This document shows positions 35,111 to 47,256 of a stretch of DNA of 64,000 nt, piece by piece (positions within the stretch are counted from its first letter, which is position 1; each line of letters opens with the position of its first letter). Where the stretch lies: assembly GCA_020726505.1 (NCBI GenBank), contig JAHLEZ010000005.1, positions 1,240,001 to 1,304,000 on the forward strand, given 5' to 3'. The stretch is from Leptodontidium sp. MPI-SDFR-AT-0119. Its lineage: Eukaryota > Ascomycota > Leotiomycetes > Helotiales > Leptodontidiaceae. The translations under genes were made by a program, and so were the position numbers. The notes below the pieces were generated by a model. It searched no databases, was not told the origin of the DNA, and saw only the letters and a list, made by a program, of their open reading frames with translations.

Positions 35111-37917
35111 TCAAGAAATCGAAGACGAATCCCCACCCGCCCCCCTCCTCTCATCACGGATCTGCTCACAGAACTGAAACGAACTCGGCGTCTTCAATTC
35201 AAACGGATTCCTCCTCTCCCCATCCAAATCCAAATCTCTCACAGAATCCTTACGACGGAGTCTAACAGCCGGATCAAAACACCACACCACGAACCCCGTT
35301 CGTCCGAATAAAACCACGAACGCATCGTCGCCTCTCACTTTACGCACCTCGAAGTTCTTCTCCCATGTTACGTGTCGGGCTTCTGCTTTGCTTGTTAGGC
35401 GTGCGTCGCGTGCTAGGTTGGGAGGACCGATCCAGTGGTATGCTGTGGTTTGTGGGCGGGATGGATCGGTTGGGTTTGAGAATTGGGGGGTGCGATGGGG
35501 TGGGGTGGATTTGTTTTCCTTCTCGTGCTCGTGCTCGTTCTCGTTGTCGCCGTACCAGAATATCTTACTGTTTTGTATGCTAAGGGGGGTTATCTGGAAA
35601 TGATTCGTGGCAGTGACGAGGACATTGGTGATTCCTACGAGATGTTAGTGAGATCACCAGCAACATATTTACTTCAAATGCAAATTAAGTTTGCTATTTA
35701 CCTTCTGGAGGACTTTCAACACCCCGGTTTGGTCTGTAAATCGGACTTAAAGTTTGATCTCGCCATATCAGAGCCTCCGGTTGTGTGTCTCCGACATATT
35801 GTGTGAAATCGTCGCCTGGCTCGTGATAGTTCCTGCATTGAAACTCCTTTCTGTCCATATCGAACAGGATGAGGGATCTTTCCTTTTCGAATAACACATC
35901 GTCGCTCTCACTGCCCACCATAGGTCCGAATTCCGAAACTCTATCTCGTAAGTAAACGCTTGTGTCATCCATATGTGTATCGGTCTGGACTATACTACTG
36001 TCTTTTTCGGAGACGCGCTTTCGAAAACCGCAGAGATCAGAGATCCCAACGATGCTGTCGTGTAAAGTGTCGATTACAGGCCCGCTCTGAGCGTCTGTCT
36101 TAGATCTGGTTGAGTTCAGATACAGTGTGTACCTGAATTTGAGTTCTAAGTCCTCGTACTCGTAGAATCGAAGGCGTGTTCTCAAGGTTTTCGGGGACGT
36201 TGGATCGGGGGTGTCGTTGAAGCGTTCCGTACAAACAAAAAATATATCGAGAAGAACGTTAGCATAACGTCGCTGGAGAAGCATGGGCAAAGAACACAGC
36301 TTGTTTTCTCTCCAGGGAATTCGTTGTCGTATTTTGACAGTCAGATGAGCTTAGTTTGATCAACTTACTTGCTTTGGACGGGTGTAGAATAACGGCAAGC
36401 TGCCGACGATGAAACTTTGAATACAGCCCACTTTCAGACGGATACGTCACTTTTGATGATGGGTTCTTGAGCTGTCCAATATGCCAGATGTAGATCTCAT
36501 TATTAAAAAGTACCAGCCCAGCACGGTTACCACGTACAGTTACGTCCGAAATAGTATGGGGGAAATGTTGCGTGTGCGGATCTTCTCTAAACTGAGATTC
36601 GGGTGCTTCTAAAGGCCAGGCATAGATGGTACGCCTACACGATATTAGCAAATCTTTGAGAACAGAGTCCACGCATGCTCGATCGGTCTTCATCCAACCA
36701 GGTGTGCAAAGAATACAAAGTGTAAGGAACGAGAAGGACTTACCCATCGCCGTTGATAGCCAGAATGTAAGTATCTGAAAGCCACCATGCCTTGAAGTAA
36801 TCTCGCTGTGGACCAGCGAAACGTTCCTCCGCATCCGAACGCAGGCTTTTGACTACCAGTATCTCTCTAGATATTGAGTGGGCAACTCTTCCATTGCAAT
36901 ACTGTGGCTGCTTCATTTCGTCTGAGTGGTAGTATACAGAGGTCGACTCATATTGACCTCGTGCCCGTCGCCTACGGTAAATCATCACATTCTCAAGCCA
37001 CGCCTTGAGATTACTTTCGGCAGCCGTTTGTCTGTGGGGGAGAGATCCTTCCTCATCCTTTGCAGACCTCTTGGTTTCTCCTTCGTAATTTTCATACTTC
37101 GCCGGAAAGTGCCTCTTGACAATCTCCTTGCAGAATTCCATACTTGAGAACTTCTTGCTCCAATCGAGACGCACCAGACGAAGATTCATGGCATCTTCAA
37201 GGCTGAGGTAGTCAAGAATCTTATAGTATATCTCTGCTTGGAGTCTTTCCGAGAATCCTGGTTTCCGGAGAGCATTAAGTCGAAGTCGGAGGTCGATGGT
37301 TTCTGATTCGGTCAAGTGGGAGAAGAGGGCGCCTAGTCTAGAGTCCTGTCAGTCCCATCGCATAGAAGAGCGATGTGATGATAAGACATTTGACTGGAGA
37401 TTTAGAGATTGCTGTGCAGATGACATTGTGAATACTGTGTTGAGTATGAATTATAGACCAGAAATGATATGGCTGCAGACTGACAAAAGATTTATCGATC
37501 TGTGAGTCTATTTTGCCTTGTTTTCAATTACACTTGGACAGAGACTTGTATGGCCAAGGCCAATTCCAACAATTCAATGCTCCAGAAACCAGTTTGAGCA
37601 ACAGGAGACAAGGAATGAAGTCATAGAAATCAGGAGTCACTTGACTGCTTTGCCTGGCTGATATCCTAACTTGCACTTCAATATTCTGCATTCCCTCAAA
37701 GACTTCAAGGCACTGCTTCTGATATGTTGTTTGAACCTGTCTTCCTGGCCGCCATTCGGCACAATATTTCAAAACATGCAAAAGCAGAGTCATAAAGTAA
37801 GAGCAGAAATATCACCTACGCTAACTTCCTCTTACTCTCCTGTAAAGTGCCATCAGAATTCCTCAAAGTAGCAAGGGCATCAACAAGCGCTTGGGCATTG
37901 ACGTTGTCGTCAGCCAT
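35111..37917 (-). CDS. F-box domain protein
   Basis: Probable substrate receptor of an SCF ubiquitin ligase. Model: exon 1 37836-37917, exon 2 36744-37332, exon 3 36369-36634, exon 4 35702-36307, exon 5 35111-35634, about 688 aa. The F-box is at the start of exon 2: FSERLQAEIYYKILDYLSLE continuing to LRLVRLDW. The rest resembles the large fungal F-box group with a propeller-like C-terminal half (IYIWHIGQL; NVLVTATNHFQ; VVLFGRTGFVVWCFDP). Introns after exon 2 (109 nt) and exon 4 (67 nt) have good donors, a CTAAC branch in the latter, and matching phase. The exon 3/4 acceptor (GGAGAG) is weak. Exon 1 is tentative because it needs a 503-nt intron; the true start could differ. The substrate is unknown. 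Confidence 0.72.
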
Positions 37918-40255
37918 GATACCGCCGGATCGGTTACAACTCCCTAATCCCAATGATGGACTGGGAGGCAAGTCGAGACTATGCACGGACCAAATATCCA
38001 GACATCGGCCGTCTCTCGGAGATATTTCTTCGTCCGTTCGTTCACGTTCGTTTCTACCTCGAGACCGAGGACGTAGGAGTACGGCACCGGAATCGATACT
38101 TTACTCCAAGGATACGGTCCGGTAAGGTGAGGTAGGGTAGGTAGGTTAGCGATGATCGTCCGAACTCGGGTGTGGATCAGGAGTAAGCTACTGCCAGTTG
38201 GTGCGGTTCTGTATCGGGAAATAGTTGAGAAGCCCCCCTCCAGCTTGGTAATTTACATGTAGAGAACTGCACCAGCACCGGGATGCTCTGGGTTTCGAGA
38301 ATGGGAACGGGCTTGATTGAGCCCTTGGGTGCTTGCTTCCGCTGTAATCGGGTTTCGAAAGCGGCAAGTCAGATCCGGCTCCCCTCGCCTCGGCGCGCCT
38401 CGCCTCGCCTCCACTTCAAGTTCGATTTGATGGGACTTGTTCGAGATGATGGATGCAGGTGGGATAGATACTACAAGCTAGGATGCAGCGCACGTACTGG
38501 CTGGTCCTTTTGCATTTCTGGATGTGGAAGGCGTGACTTTTATTGGTTTTAAATACTTTTTATTATTGAGAGACAAGAAGTGGAAGATGATGAGATGAGG
38601 ATGCCGATGCACATCGGGAATGTCTCGGGTGGACGTTGAGATATACAGCCTGAGGTTGAATACTGCACTTTTTGCACTTGAGATTAGCGAGGCTATGGAT
38701 CTTGAAATTGAACTTCAATTATCTTCTTTTCTCAATCATTATTTCTCCCCAAGTTACTCCGTATTGAAAACCCGGTTACGGGACCCTTCCATTCAATATT
38801 CAAATAGACTTGCCGAGGCCCCGCTGGCTCATCATACCGGAATGAAGTCTTATCTTCATAAATTCGAAACTATCGATCCCCAAACTGGAAACCTCGGGCT
38901 TGTCGTCCGAGTGCTGGGCTGGTCGTGCGCGCACAAGGCTGAAATGAAGCTTGAACGCTTCTGGGCCGAAAAAACCAACTCGAGACAGGACAACAGGACA
39001 AGGATAATTCTTCTGTTCTCTTCTCTTCTCTTCTTTTTTCTTCCTACAGGAATCTCAGACACGAAGTGGCTCGTGCATCACAATGAGTTATCCCTTTAAA
39101 CTCTAACAAGTTTAAAGTTCAAGTATCTGCAAGCTATAATTTTATGCGTTTCTGGCTTTCCTTGGCTATTGTAGCGAGGCTGACTGGCTAGCTAGCTTGC
39201 TCTCCCTGACCATCTCATCCAAGTGTCAAGTTGTTCTCTGTCCTCTACTCTTCTCATTTCTTGGTAGCTTCACATTTCTCTGGTATCATCCCATACCATA
39301 CAGCATATCTGTTCCGGAGCTTTTCCCAGATGTTTTGACTCAGATACGTCATGTCCAGCTGCTTCAAAACTCCGATCGTATTCAAGTTGTTCAGCTCATG
39401 CATGCATGCAGGTAGCACGATGGATGGATGCATTTTGCCCCTGTGGCGGTCGGCGGCGAGGCTGGCTGCTGGGTGGGTGAGGTGAGGTGGGGTCCACATC
39501 TGTTCTCTTCTGTCTTCTGTTGACCTTCCAATAATCCTTCGATCAATTCGCATGTATGCATGCAGGTAGTTAGTGGTGGCATTTTTCAACGTCTTTTTAG
39601 ATAAGTAATTCCGAATAATCATCATACCGAAACTTTTTTTTGCCACTTCGATAAGAGGAAGCATTAGTCGTACGATAATTGTAATTCCTCATGGAATTTT
39701 TCTCAAATAACCCAGTTTCTCCCCAGTTTCTCAAAAAGGGGTCTCACTCAATCCAATAGCTAGCAAGCCAGCCATACAGTAGTCCAATTGACCAAAAGTC
39801 CCAACCAAACAAGCGTCGACCTCATCGCGCGCCTTCTTCCCAGCGGTTTCCCACGAGGCTGCAGATCCCCCGGGCGCCTTGTACCTGTCTAATCCAAGTC
39901 CAGTCCAGTCCATGTCCACTCGAATCGATATCTGGATGATACGCACCTGGCACATCTATAGCAGCCGTTTTATATGTATTGAAATCAAGCCTCTGGGGTG
40001 ATCAGGGTCAGGTCAGGTCAGCTTCCATTTCATCGGCACGGATCGCGTCTGGTTGGCTTCTTTGCTTCTCTGCAGCTGAGACCCGGACAGACCCAACCAA
40101 TTGCGCAGTCCACTAGCTTCCTTCGCCTTCGAGAAAAGGAAGTCACTGTGCTGGTGCTTGGTGCTTGGTGCTTGGTGCTGGTGCTGGTGGTGCTGAGCTG
40201 GAAACTGACTAGAGCAGACTGGATTGAATAACGGGACTGACTGGCCCTTGCACAG

Positions 40256-40277
40256 CCATCCATCCATCCATCCATCC
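40256..40277. repeat. (CCAT)n microsatellite
   Basis: Five and a half tandem CCAT units. Confidence 0.9.
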
Positions 40278-40620
40278 CCGTCTCTTGTCCCGGCGTGGGG
40301 AGTAAGTAGCCGACGCCGCAATGCGGCATCATGACTGGCCTACTTGACGACCAACCGAGGGGTTCAAGGGGTTTCGGAGGGGCAAAAGGAACAAGCCAAT
40401 GCAGTGCTGGAAGCTGGAAGAGAAGACGTGGAGTGGAAAGGAGAAGGAAGCACGCCAAACCGTTCGTTCCCCCCCTCCTGCATATCCATTATTTTCATTT
40501 CAGGCGAGCTGGGGTAGATGATGCACACACACATCCTCGGGCTGTTCATGGAGAATTATTGCCTCCCACAGATCGACCGTCAGCTGCCGCATACGGGGTT
40601 GATTGATAGATTGGTCTTAC

Positions 40621-40672
40621 TTGGTCTGATTTGGTCTGATTTGGTTTGATTTGATTGATTGATTGATTGATT
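40621..40672. repeat. TTGGTCTGA/TTGA composite repeat
   Basis: Three copies of a TTGGTCTGAT-like decamer run directly into a (GATT)n stretch. Confidence 0.85.
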
Positions 40673-40988
40673 CTATTAATATTCTGAGGCTCGAATCCTG
40701 CAGGACGGACTTTTTCTACATACAGTAGGCTCTAGCACAGGACCTGTGTGTGATGCTATTTGATGTTTCACATGCAACCAGGCTGTCTGTCCTGTCCTGT
40801 AGGTAAGGTAGGGGTGCAGGTCGGTGTTCTAGGGTAGAATCTAAAGTATCTGTCTCCTTTCCCCTCACGACGCTCAGGTAGGGCCCGGCCCTCTCATATC
40901 GGCTCTCATCCTCTCCTCTCCTCTCCTCTTCCTGGAAGGGTTGTCGGGATAAAGTTGGGAGTGGGCAAAAGTGGGAGAAGGGAAGCTA

Positions 40989-41020
40989 ATTGATTGATTG
41001 ACTGACTGACTGACTGGCTG
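40989..41020. repeat. (GATT)n-(GACT)n microsatellite
   Basis: GATT units change to GACT units in one uninterrupted tetranucleotide array. Confidence 0.85.
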
Positions 41021-41324
41021 ATTTGGGTTTACTCGTTCCGTCCGTGTAGAGTAGGTACTTGCGGTACAGTAGGTACTTTAGAGAGAGAGGGGAGGAAGAT
41101 ATGAGGGATTGGAGGGGAGAGGGTAGGGGAGGAGAGGAGGAAAACGAGGGGTTGACGTACTCCGTACTGTATGTACCTGGGTAATGAGAGATGAGAGGAT
41201 ACTTTGTTCGTACAAACATATCCTATGGCTGTGGTTAGGCCAGCTTTTGCATTTCGTTGCCACTGGGATGGTGACTATTAGCACCCTATCGTATCATATC
41301 ACATCGAATCACACAGCCGGTAGT

Positions 41325-41360
41325 AAGCAAGCAAGCAAGCAAAGCAAAGCAAGCAAGCAG
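41325..41360. repeat. (AAGC)n microsatellite
   Basis: AAGC units with two AAAGC variants in the middle. Confidence 0.85.
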
Positions 41361-41483
41361 TGCGTGATAGGTATCTATTTACACAGTTGATTGCATGTGG
41401 TCCTGATCACTATCGCCATCGTCGCGGATGTTATGTTTTGGTTATTCCTACCCCTTTTTCCTTTCCAGTACAATACACTACAG

Positions 41484-41506
41484 ACTACTACTACTACTAC
41501 TACTAC
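41484..41506. repeat. (ACT)n trinucleotide repeat
   Basis: Seven to eight tandem ACT units, about 750 bases before the SFL1-like start codon. Confidence 0.9.
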
Positions 41507-42251
41507 AGACTGAGGTGACTTGCTTGGTAGTCCACCGTCCCTCCATTTCTCTTATTACCTTGCCCTGCCTTACTTACCCTACCCGACATTGACCCTCCCT
41601 TACCCAACCTTCCCAGGTTCCTCCGTACTGCACCAACATCCCGGCGGCGCTCCGCACCTCACACGCACTTACCTTAGCCCGGCAAAGCCCACCACCTCAC
41701 CTGGGCAGCCCAGTCCCAGTCCAGTCCAGCCCAACTCGAACTCGAACTACCTCCTCCGTACTCCACCTGCTGCTTCTAGCACAGACACACTTTATTACAC
41801 AGCACCGCACAGCACCGCACAGCTTCATCGTCTTCGACTTATCCCCTTCCCCATCTCTCCTCACCCTCGTCCTCGCCCTCACCATCACCATCACCATCAC
41901 CCTCATTACCCACGACCCGTCCCCCGTTGCGCTTCGAGGAGCCTGCAAACGCAATCGCGATCATTCCCGCATCGCATTAGTCCACTTTTATCTGGCCAGT
42001 CCAACCATCGATCGCATCGAGCAAGGCTGAGGACGGCTTCAGACCCTGTCGCGGATAGCTGCAGGAGCAGCAGCTTGGGACAAAGAAAGCTTTCTCATCA
42101 TCAGTATAGCGCTGATTCATTGCTGTCCTGTGACTGTGGATGCAATGAGGTGTGTCCTCATCCTTCCAGACCAATCTTTGGCTCTTCTCTGCCATTGTCC
42201 CAACGATGACACTTGCGCCAGAGCTAACGCTCAACGATAGGTGACCCGACA

Positions 42252-44330
42252 ATGGCTTCAAATGACGTCCAACAGAGTCCATTCATGAGCGATACAGATC
42301 CAGGCCAGACGACAACCCGAACTGTCCCAATCGTACAAACCCCGACCCTTCACACCTCTCCCCCATCCCCAGGTGCCTCAGCCATGATGGGACCACCGAG
42401 TCGAACGAGCCCTGACATGGAAGCAAATGGCGCACAAGACCATATGATGGAAGATCAACCCCATACCGGCAGTCTGGCAGGACCAAATGCTGCGGCAGCA
42501 GCAGCAAGCGGCCCGAAGGTCGTCAATACGGCCTTCGTGCATAAACTTTACGGGTTTGTTCCTCCTAGAATCGTACAGATAGCGAGCTGTTACTAATGGG
42601 TTTATAGCATGTTAGAAGACCAAAGCATACGGCATCTAATATCATGGTCGAACACGGCAGAGAGTTTCGTAATGTCCCCCTCCAATGACTTCTCAAAAGT
42701 TCTTTCGTAAGTCTTCTCCATGTCAATCCTAGGAAGTTAGCTCACACCCTACAAGTCAGTATTTCAAGCACACGAATATTTCGTCATTTGTACGACAATT
42801 GAATATGTATGGTTTTCACAAAGGTTGGTAGCTGTGTAGGTCCTGTTAGTGTTCTGCCGCTGACGTATTAACAGTCAGCGACGTATTCCACACGGGTTCG
42901 CCAGACAGCCCCCTCTGGGAGTTCAAACACGGAAACGGTAGTTTCAAGAGGGGCGACCTTGTTGGACTTCGCGAGATCAAGCGTCGAGCATCGAGGCATG
43001 CTTTGGTGCATAGAGATTCCTACTCCACTCCTAAGCCCGCGCTTTCACAACCAGGCACTCCAGCTGAGCCGATACACCCTTCTATGCAAGAATCTGCTGA
43101 AACGCGGCTCACGAACCTGGAGCACACTCTTTACGGTTAGTCATTCCAGTTCAAAATTCTCCTTCTGAGATTCGGGGTCAATTTACTTGGCTTTTTGATT
43201 GTTGAACCCGATTCGAGCTAACTTCGCAATCAGAGATGCATGCCAGGCTACAGAGGAGTGAGGATAACTCGCAGTTTATGCACACAAGGAATCAGGTAGT
43301 TATGGAAGGTCTGGTTCGGTCTTTACAAGTAAGTGCACCAGCAGAGCAGAGGCTACTATGCCGCAAAGACATCATTATTCCTGTAGGATGTGACTAATAG
43401 TCCTAGCTTAACCATGAATTGTCAAGAGCTATTCTCTCTATTGCGCCGAATCCGGAGTCATCTTTACACCGCGATGGTAAGTACAGTCAGATCTTTTCAT
43501 TCTCGCTTACTAATTTGAATGCAGTTGTCAGTATGCAGGGCGATATACTCAGACAAATCGAAGTCATTCAGTCTTTAGACGAGCCACTTAAGCCCCCATT
43601 TTCGGACAGTCGGCCCTACTTCTCCAATCTCTCGCTTGACAATCCCCCTGTCTCGCCTCGCCAGATGCCCCAAGACGACCCTCGACGTGCACCTATCATG
43701 GGCGGTGTACCTCCTCGCCAGAACTTCTATCGTCCACCAGTTCCATCCCATCTCTCTATTACACCCCGGAGATATGGCTCAATCGGAGCCAACACATCCC
43801 AATCCTCGCCAAGTTCGTTACGATCTCAGGTTACGCAACCTCCTCCGCCACCGCACCCTCTTGCAACAGTTGCATCTCCCCCGGCAAACCTTGCTCGCCG
43901 GCATACTTCAGCCGACATTCGCAATGTGCAAGGCTGGCCAGCAGCTCAATCTCCTTTTGCCTCGGGTCAATCTTCGGCCCAGTGGCCATCGTCCCCTAAG
44001 CGAGGTCCGTCAGAACTGTCAGAAGTGCAACATATTCGAGATAGCTTCAGCTCCTATTCGCTTACGACGGCCTCATCTCAGGGTCGTACCGAGGGCTCTC
44101 GTCCTGCTACACCACCTTTCTCCAATGGCAACACGTCCGACCATCTGAACAGTTGGTCATGGGGAAGTTCTCGAGACAAGGGCCCAACCAGCTTTTTCAA
44201 CAATTCTGGTCCACCTACCAGAAGAAGTAGCATGGCTCATATACTCAATCCAGCAGAGACAGCCGAGCGAGAAGAAGAACACGAAGAAGAGTTAAGAGAA
44301 GAAGACCGGAAGCGAAAGCGGCTACAATAA
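42252..44330 (+). CDS. SFL1: HSF-domain transcription factor, Sfl1 type
   Basis: Nuclear DNA-binding regulator with a heat-shock-factor-type winged helix; Sfl1 proteins repress flocculation/adhesion and affect morphology. Seven exons: 42252-42553, 42608-42706, 42756-42823, 42875-43135, 43234-43328, 43407-43476 and 43525-44330, 566 aa, all phases consistent. The HSF domain (about residues 95-205) is spread over exons 1-4: [51 protein letters not shown] and [17 protein letters not shown] helical segment follows ([18 protein letters not shown]) and then a long Ser/Pro-rich disordered tail. The protein ends with a charged [19 protein letters not shown]. The family call (Sfl1 rather than Hsf1 or Skn7) rests on the DKS-free recognition region, the 100-residue N-terminal extension and the lack of a receiver domain. 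The third exon uses an AAG acceptor. Confidence 0.87.
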
Positions 44331-45138
44331 TTCGATCAGACTTACGAATCTTAAACAAAAATGGTCCATTCCATCCATGTCGGACTCAACGACTCACGTT
44401 TTCCTGAACGGTCATCGCCATTATCATTATCAACATCATCATCTGGGCAGGGCAAGGTAAGGCGGAGGCATTAATCGTTTTTCTTGTACATCGATCGAAA
44501 CAACATGGGATTTGCGAAAGGCTGCATACAATTTTTTGCCTTTTTTTTTTGCATAAAGTAGGAGTCGACGATTCATCCATTCATACATCCCCACATCAAT
44601 TATTTCTTACTTCCTTGGATAGGAGGGAGAGAGTGCATGTTGGGTTGGTTGGACCGCCTGACTGACTGCCGTCCGGTTAATGGGAGTTGGGGAGTAATGG
44701 CGTTGGGGAGATGGATGTATTAATTGGGGCTGCTAGGCCCTTTACGATCATGGATTATGAGTGCATTCATCTGTCTGTCTGGACCGGTTCTGGACTAGAC
44801 TGGATGGGGGATGGGATCGCATATTCCGGGGGGAAATGATTACATGCAAATATGTAGGATGAGTGTCATCTAGCATCATGAAGAATTTCAGTCTATTATC
44901 TCTGTGGCCCGCCTTCGATGTTGGTATGGTGAGCGTGGTGATCGTGGTGATCGTTAGGGGACTGCATTTAGTTGAATCCTAGAGGTGTCATCTGCCGAGA
45001 ACCTGGAAGCGTTACAGTACTGCCAACGTAGGTGTAGTGACACCAGATTGCTGGAAGAGGTTCAGCTCGAGATGCTTTGATCATGTCGTCATATTGTCAG
45101 GCCCAAACCAGGACTCTAAACCGAAAAATACGAGTGCT
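44331..45138. other. Gap between convergent genes
   Basis: No gene recognised. Short T-rich run at 44540-44549 and GTGATCGTGGTGATCGTT-like repeats near 44937-44956. Confidence 0.55.
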
Positions 45139-47256
45139 TTAACCCCTCTCCAACAACTCCAACGCCTCATCAACGCCTCTCTTCAAATCAATCACTACCC
45201 CCCAAACCGTCTTCGCTCTCTCCTCCCTCGCCGCTACAGCCCCAAATACGCTTGTTAGGCGGTCCTCATGCCATCTCACTTTCTCCATCTTCAACTGGTT
45301 TCTCAATCCCGTCAGATCTCTGATTTGGCTTTCTCGAGACCCGGATGTGGAGAATGCGGGTTGGGGAGGTGAGAGTGGTGAGTTTGGCGGTGGGGGTTCC
45401 AGATACGGATTGAGGTTGAAGGCATGACAGAAGAATGCGTGTGATGCCCAGGCTTGGGAGGTTGATTCCGTTTCGGGTGTCTCGGGGCTCGAAGAGGAGT
45501 TCAAAACAGATGGATAGGGGATGCTGATCGGTCGGGCCAGTGCCGTGGAAGTGGAAGGCGAGGTGCGTGGTGGACGAGACAGAATCTCTGCCCAGCTTCT
45601 ATTGTACCCTTCCAGTTGAGTTCTGGCTTCCCTTCTCGCCTTTCTGACCTCGTCCATTTCCTCATGCCCTTCGGTTTCGGACGGTACAGCATACTCGTCG
45701 GAGTCAAATTTATGATGCCAGTGGCATGACGATTCGCACGGTTCGTGAGGTCGATATTGCTCGTCATCTTCCTCCAAGGACAATTGGTCCAGATCTAGCC
45801 CATCATCCATCTCATATTCAACTTCCCTAAGCCGCTCCAACAACATCCCTCTGTAGACCCGCAAACGATCATATTCCTCTACAGCCAAGACTCTGAAATC
45901 ATCAGACCCATCCCAATACTGCATCCTCGTGGCCTCTAGCAAGCGTAGCAGCGGGCCTTCCAACTCAGGCAGCACTGAGAGCTCGCACATTAGTCGCGAG
46001 CGCTCTGCGTCGAGGTCGTTCATAAACTGCTCGTTTGCTTCCAGGCGTGGCAGCACGGAACGCTTCAGTTCCGCAACAAAGCTTTGGTAGTTGTTAAGAG
46101 CTGCAGGAAGCTGCCCAGACCATGGAGAATACCTTGCTGAAAAGCGGCACATATCCCACAGACCCACGATGTCCTGATGATTAGTGAATGATAGATTTTC
46201 GTTCAATTCCAAACTGGCAAAGAGACTCATGGCGTGAACTTGAGGGTGGACAGGTGCTGCTTGCATCCCGAAGCTAAAGGAACGATGTCCATCCTGGAAG
46301 TTGCCTGAATAACTTCCCATTCCCACAAGTGGCTCTCCAAAGTCACGCGACGAGAAGAACATTGCTAGATGAGAGGCCGATGGGCCACACGCGTAAGACG
46401 ATGACGATGCTGTGAAAAATGGTGGTCTAGCATTGGGGTTGTCGTCCAGTCTGACATACTCGATGTCTGATTCATTATCCTCGCGTTGTTGGTCTTGGTA
46501 TTCGAACGATTCATTTTGGCTGAAGCTCTTCTGTTCGTGTTGGTGTTGCTGTGGCTCTTGGTTTTCTTCGAAGTGCTTTCTTTCCGACGATGAACATCGT
46601 CTTGTCGTAGTCCGACTGCCCTTCGGAGGTTCAAGGTTGAGGTCTCGCTTCGAGCCCCAATTCGATGATGGAACCCGCCACCAAGTATTCGACCGATGTT
46701 GAGACGAGGTTGTCTTTCTACTCAATTGCATCCTTCCAGATTGCAACTTCCGCAAGGTCGTATCGTAATCTTCTTCCCTGGTACCGTCTGGAATTTTTCT
46801 CTCCACCATCTTCTCTTTCCCTTTCCCCTTATCCTTTCCCTTCTTTGTCTCTGTTCCAGCCAATGGATCTCTCTCGCGCCTGTCGTCCCTCTCACGATCC
46901 TTCTCGCAACGCCACACGGCATCAAACTCTTCCACTTCTTCCTCTCTCTTCAGGAAAGGTAACCTGTTCCCACCGCTCGGATACGGATAACTGCTCCCCT
47001 GGCTCAGCTTCTTCCCATCAGAATTATACCTCGGTCTTGGAGTCGGGAACCAGCGGCCTTCGTCTTTTCTGCGGTTCTTGCGGCGTTGTTTGAGTGGGAT
47101 GTATGTGCCGCGAACTTCGGCGATAGGTGAGGGAGATGACGAAGATGAGGATGAAGACGAAGCCGAGAAGGAGTGTTGTTTTAGTGGCTGTGACGAGGAA
47201 GATGACAAAGATGAAATTGTAGGAGGGTGTTTCTGTGTAGTTTTCGGGGACGACAT
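45139..47256 (-). CDS. Single-exon protein of unknown function, low-complexity N-terminus
   Basis: A 705-aa uninterrupted frame starting MSSPKTTQKHPPTISS. I do not recognise a named family. The first 50 residues are a Ser-rich run; residues 50-160 are basic and charged, including a Lys/Gly repeat (KKGKDKGKGKEKM). The middle part has probable helices (LKRSVLPRLEANEQFMNDLD; EEYDRLRVYRGMLLERLREV). The last 70 residues read LRNQLKMEKVRWHEDRLTSV and then a helix ending in LKRGVDEALELLERG. This tail resembles the C-terminal RWHPD-type segment of a group of charged fungal proteins, which is a weak similarity. It is probably nuclear or cytosolic; no signal peptide or membrane segment. Confidence 0.75.
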   Translation of the reverse strand: MSSPKTTQKHPPTISSLSSSSSQPLKQHSFSASSSSSSSSSPSPIAEVRGTYIPLKQRRKNRRKDEGRWFPTPRPRYNSDGKKLSQGSSYPYPSGGNRLPFLKREEEVEEFDAVWRCEKDRERDDRRERDPLAGTETKKGKDKGKGKEKMVERKIPDGTREEDYDTTLRKLQSGRMQLSRKTTSSQHRSNTWWRVPSSNWGSKRDLNLEPPKGSRTTTRRCSSSERKHFEENQEPQQHQHEQKSFSQNESFEYQDQQREDNESDIEYVRLDDNPNARPPFFTASSSSYACGPSASHLAMFFSSRDFGEPLVGMGSYSGNFQDGHRSFSFGMQAAPVHPQVHAMSLFASLELNENLSFTNHQDIVGLWDMCRFSARYSPWSGQLPAALNNYQSFVAELKRSVLPRLEANEQFMNDLDAERSRLMCELSVLPELEGPLLRLLEATRMQYWDGSDDFRVLAVEEYDRLRVYRGMLLERLREVEYEMDDGLDLDQLSLEEDDEQYRPHEPCESSCHWHHKFDSDEYAVPSETEGHEEMDEVRKARREARTQLEGYNRSWAEILSRPPRTSPSTSTALARPISIPYPSVLNSSSSPETPETESTSQAWASHAFFCHAFNLNPYLEPPPPNSPLSPPQPAFSTSGSRESQIRDLTGLRNQLKMEKVRWHEDRLTSVFGAVAAREERAKTVWGVVIDLKRGVDEALELLERG

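Larger units (their letters stand above)
37918..42251. other. Long repeat-rich region upstream of the SFL1-like gene
   Basis: About 4.3 kb with no supported gene. It is rich in microsatellites: CCAT at 40256-40277, TTGATT/GATT at 40621-40672, GATT/GACT at 40989-41020, AAGC at 41325-41360 and ACT at 41484-41506. There is also a CGCCT-type run at 38381-38412 and a GCTTGGT repeat at about 40154-40195. The last 700 bases are C/T-rich and give a 229-codon Pro/His/Ser frame without an ATG at its head. I read this as promoter and long 5' leader of the following regulator. Confidence 0.5.

Noticed and set aside
38620..39099. 159-codon frame in the long intergenic region
   Set aside because: It has no recognisable domain, ends in a run of T-rich codons and lacks splice or promoter support. 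A lineage-specific gene cannot be fully excluded.
40690..40705. CTCGAATCCTG, similar to a tRNA T-arm/B-box
   Set aside because: There is no matching A-box or foldable acceptor stem upstream; the flanking sequence is a simple repeat.
41520..42209. 229-codon Pro/Ser/His-rich frame before the SFL1-like gene
   Set aside because: It starts with TTG, is low complexity from C/T-rich DNA, and overlaps the probable leader; no conserved motif.
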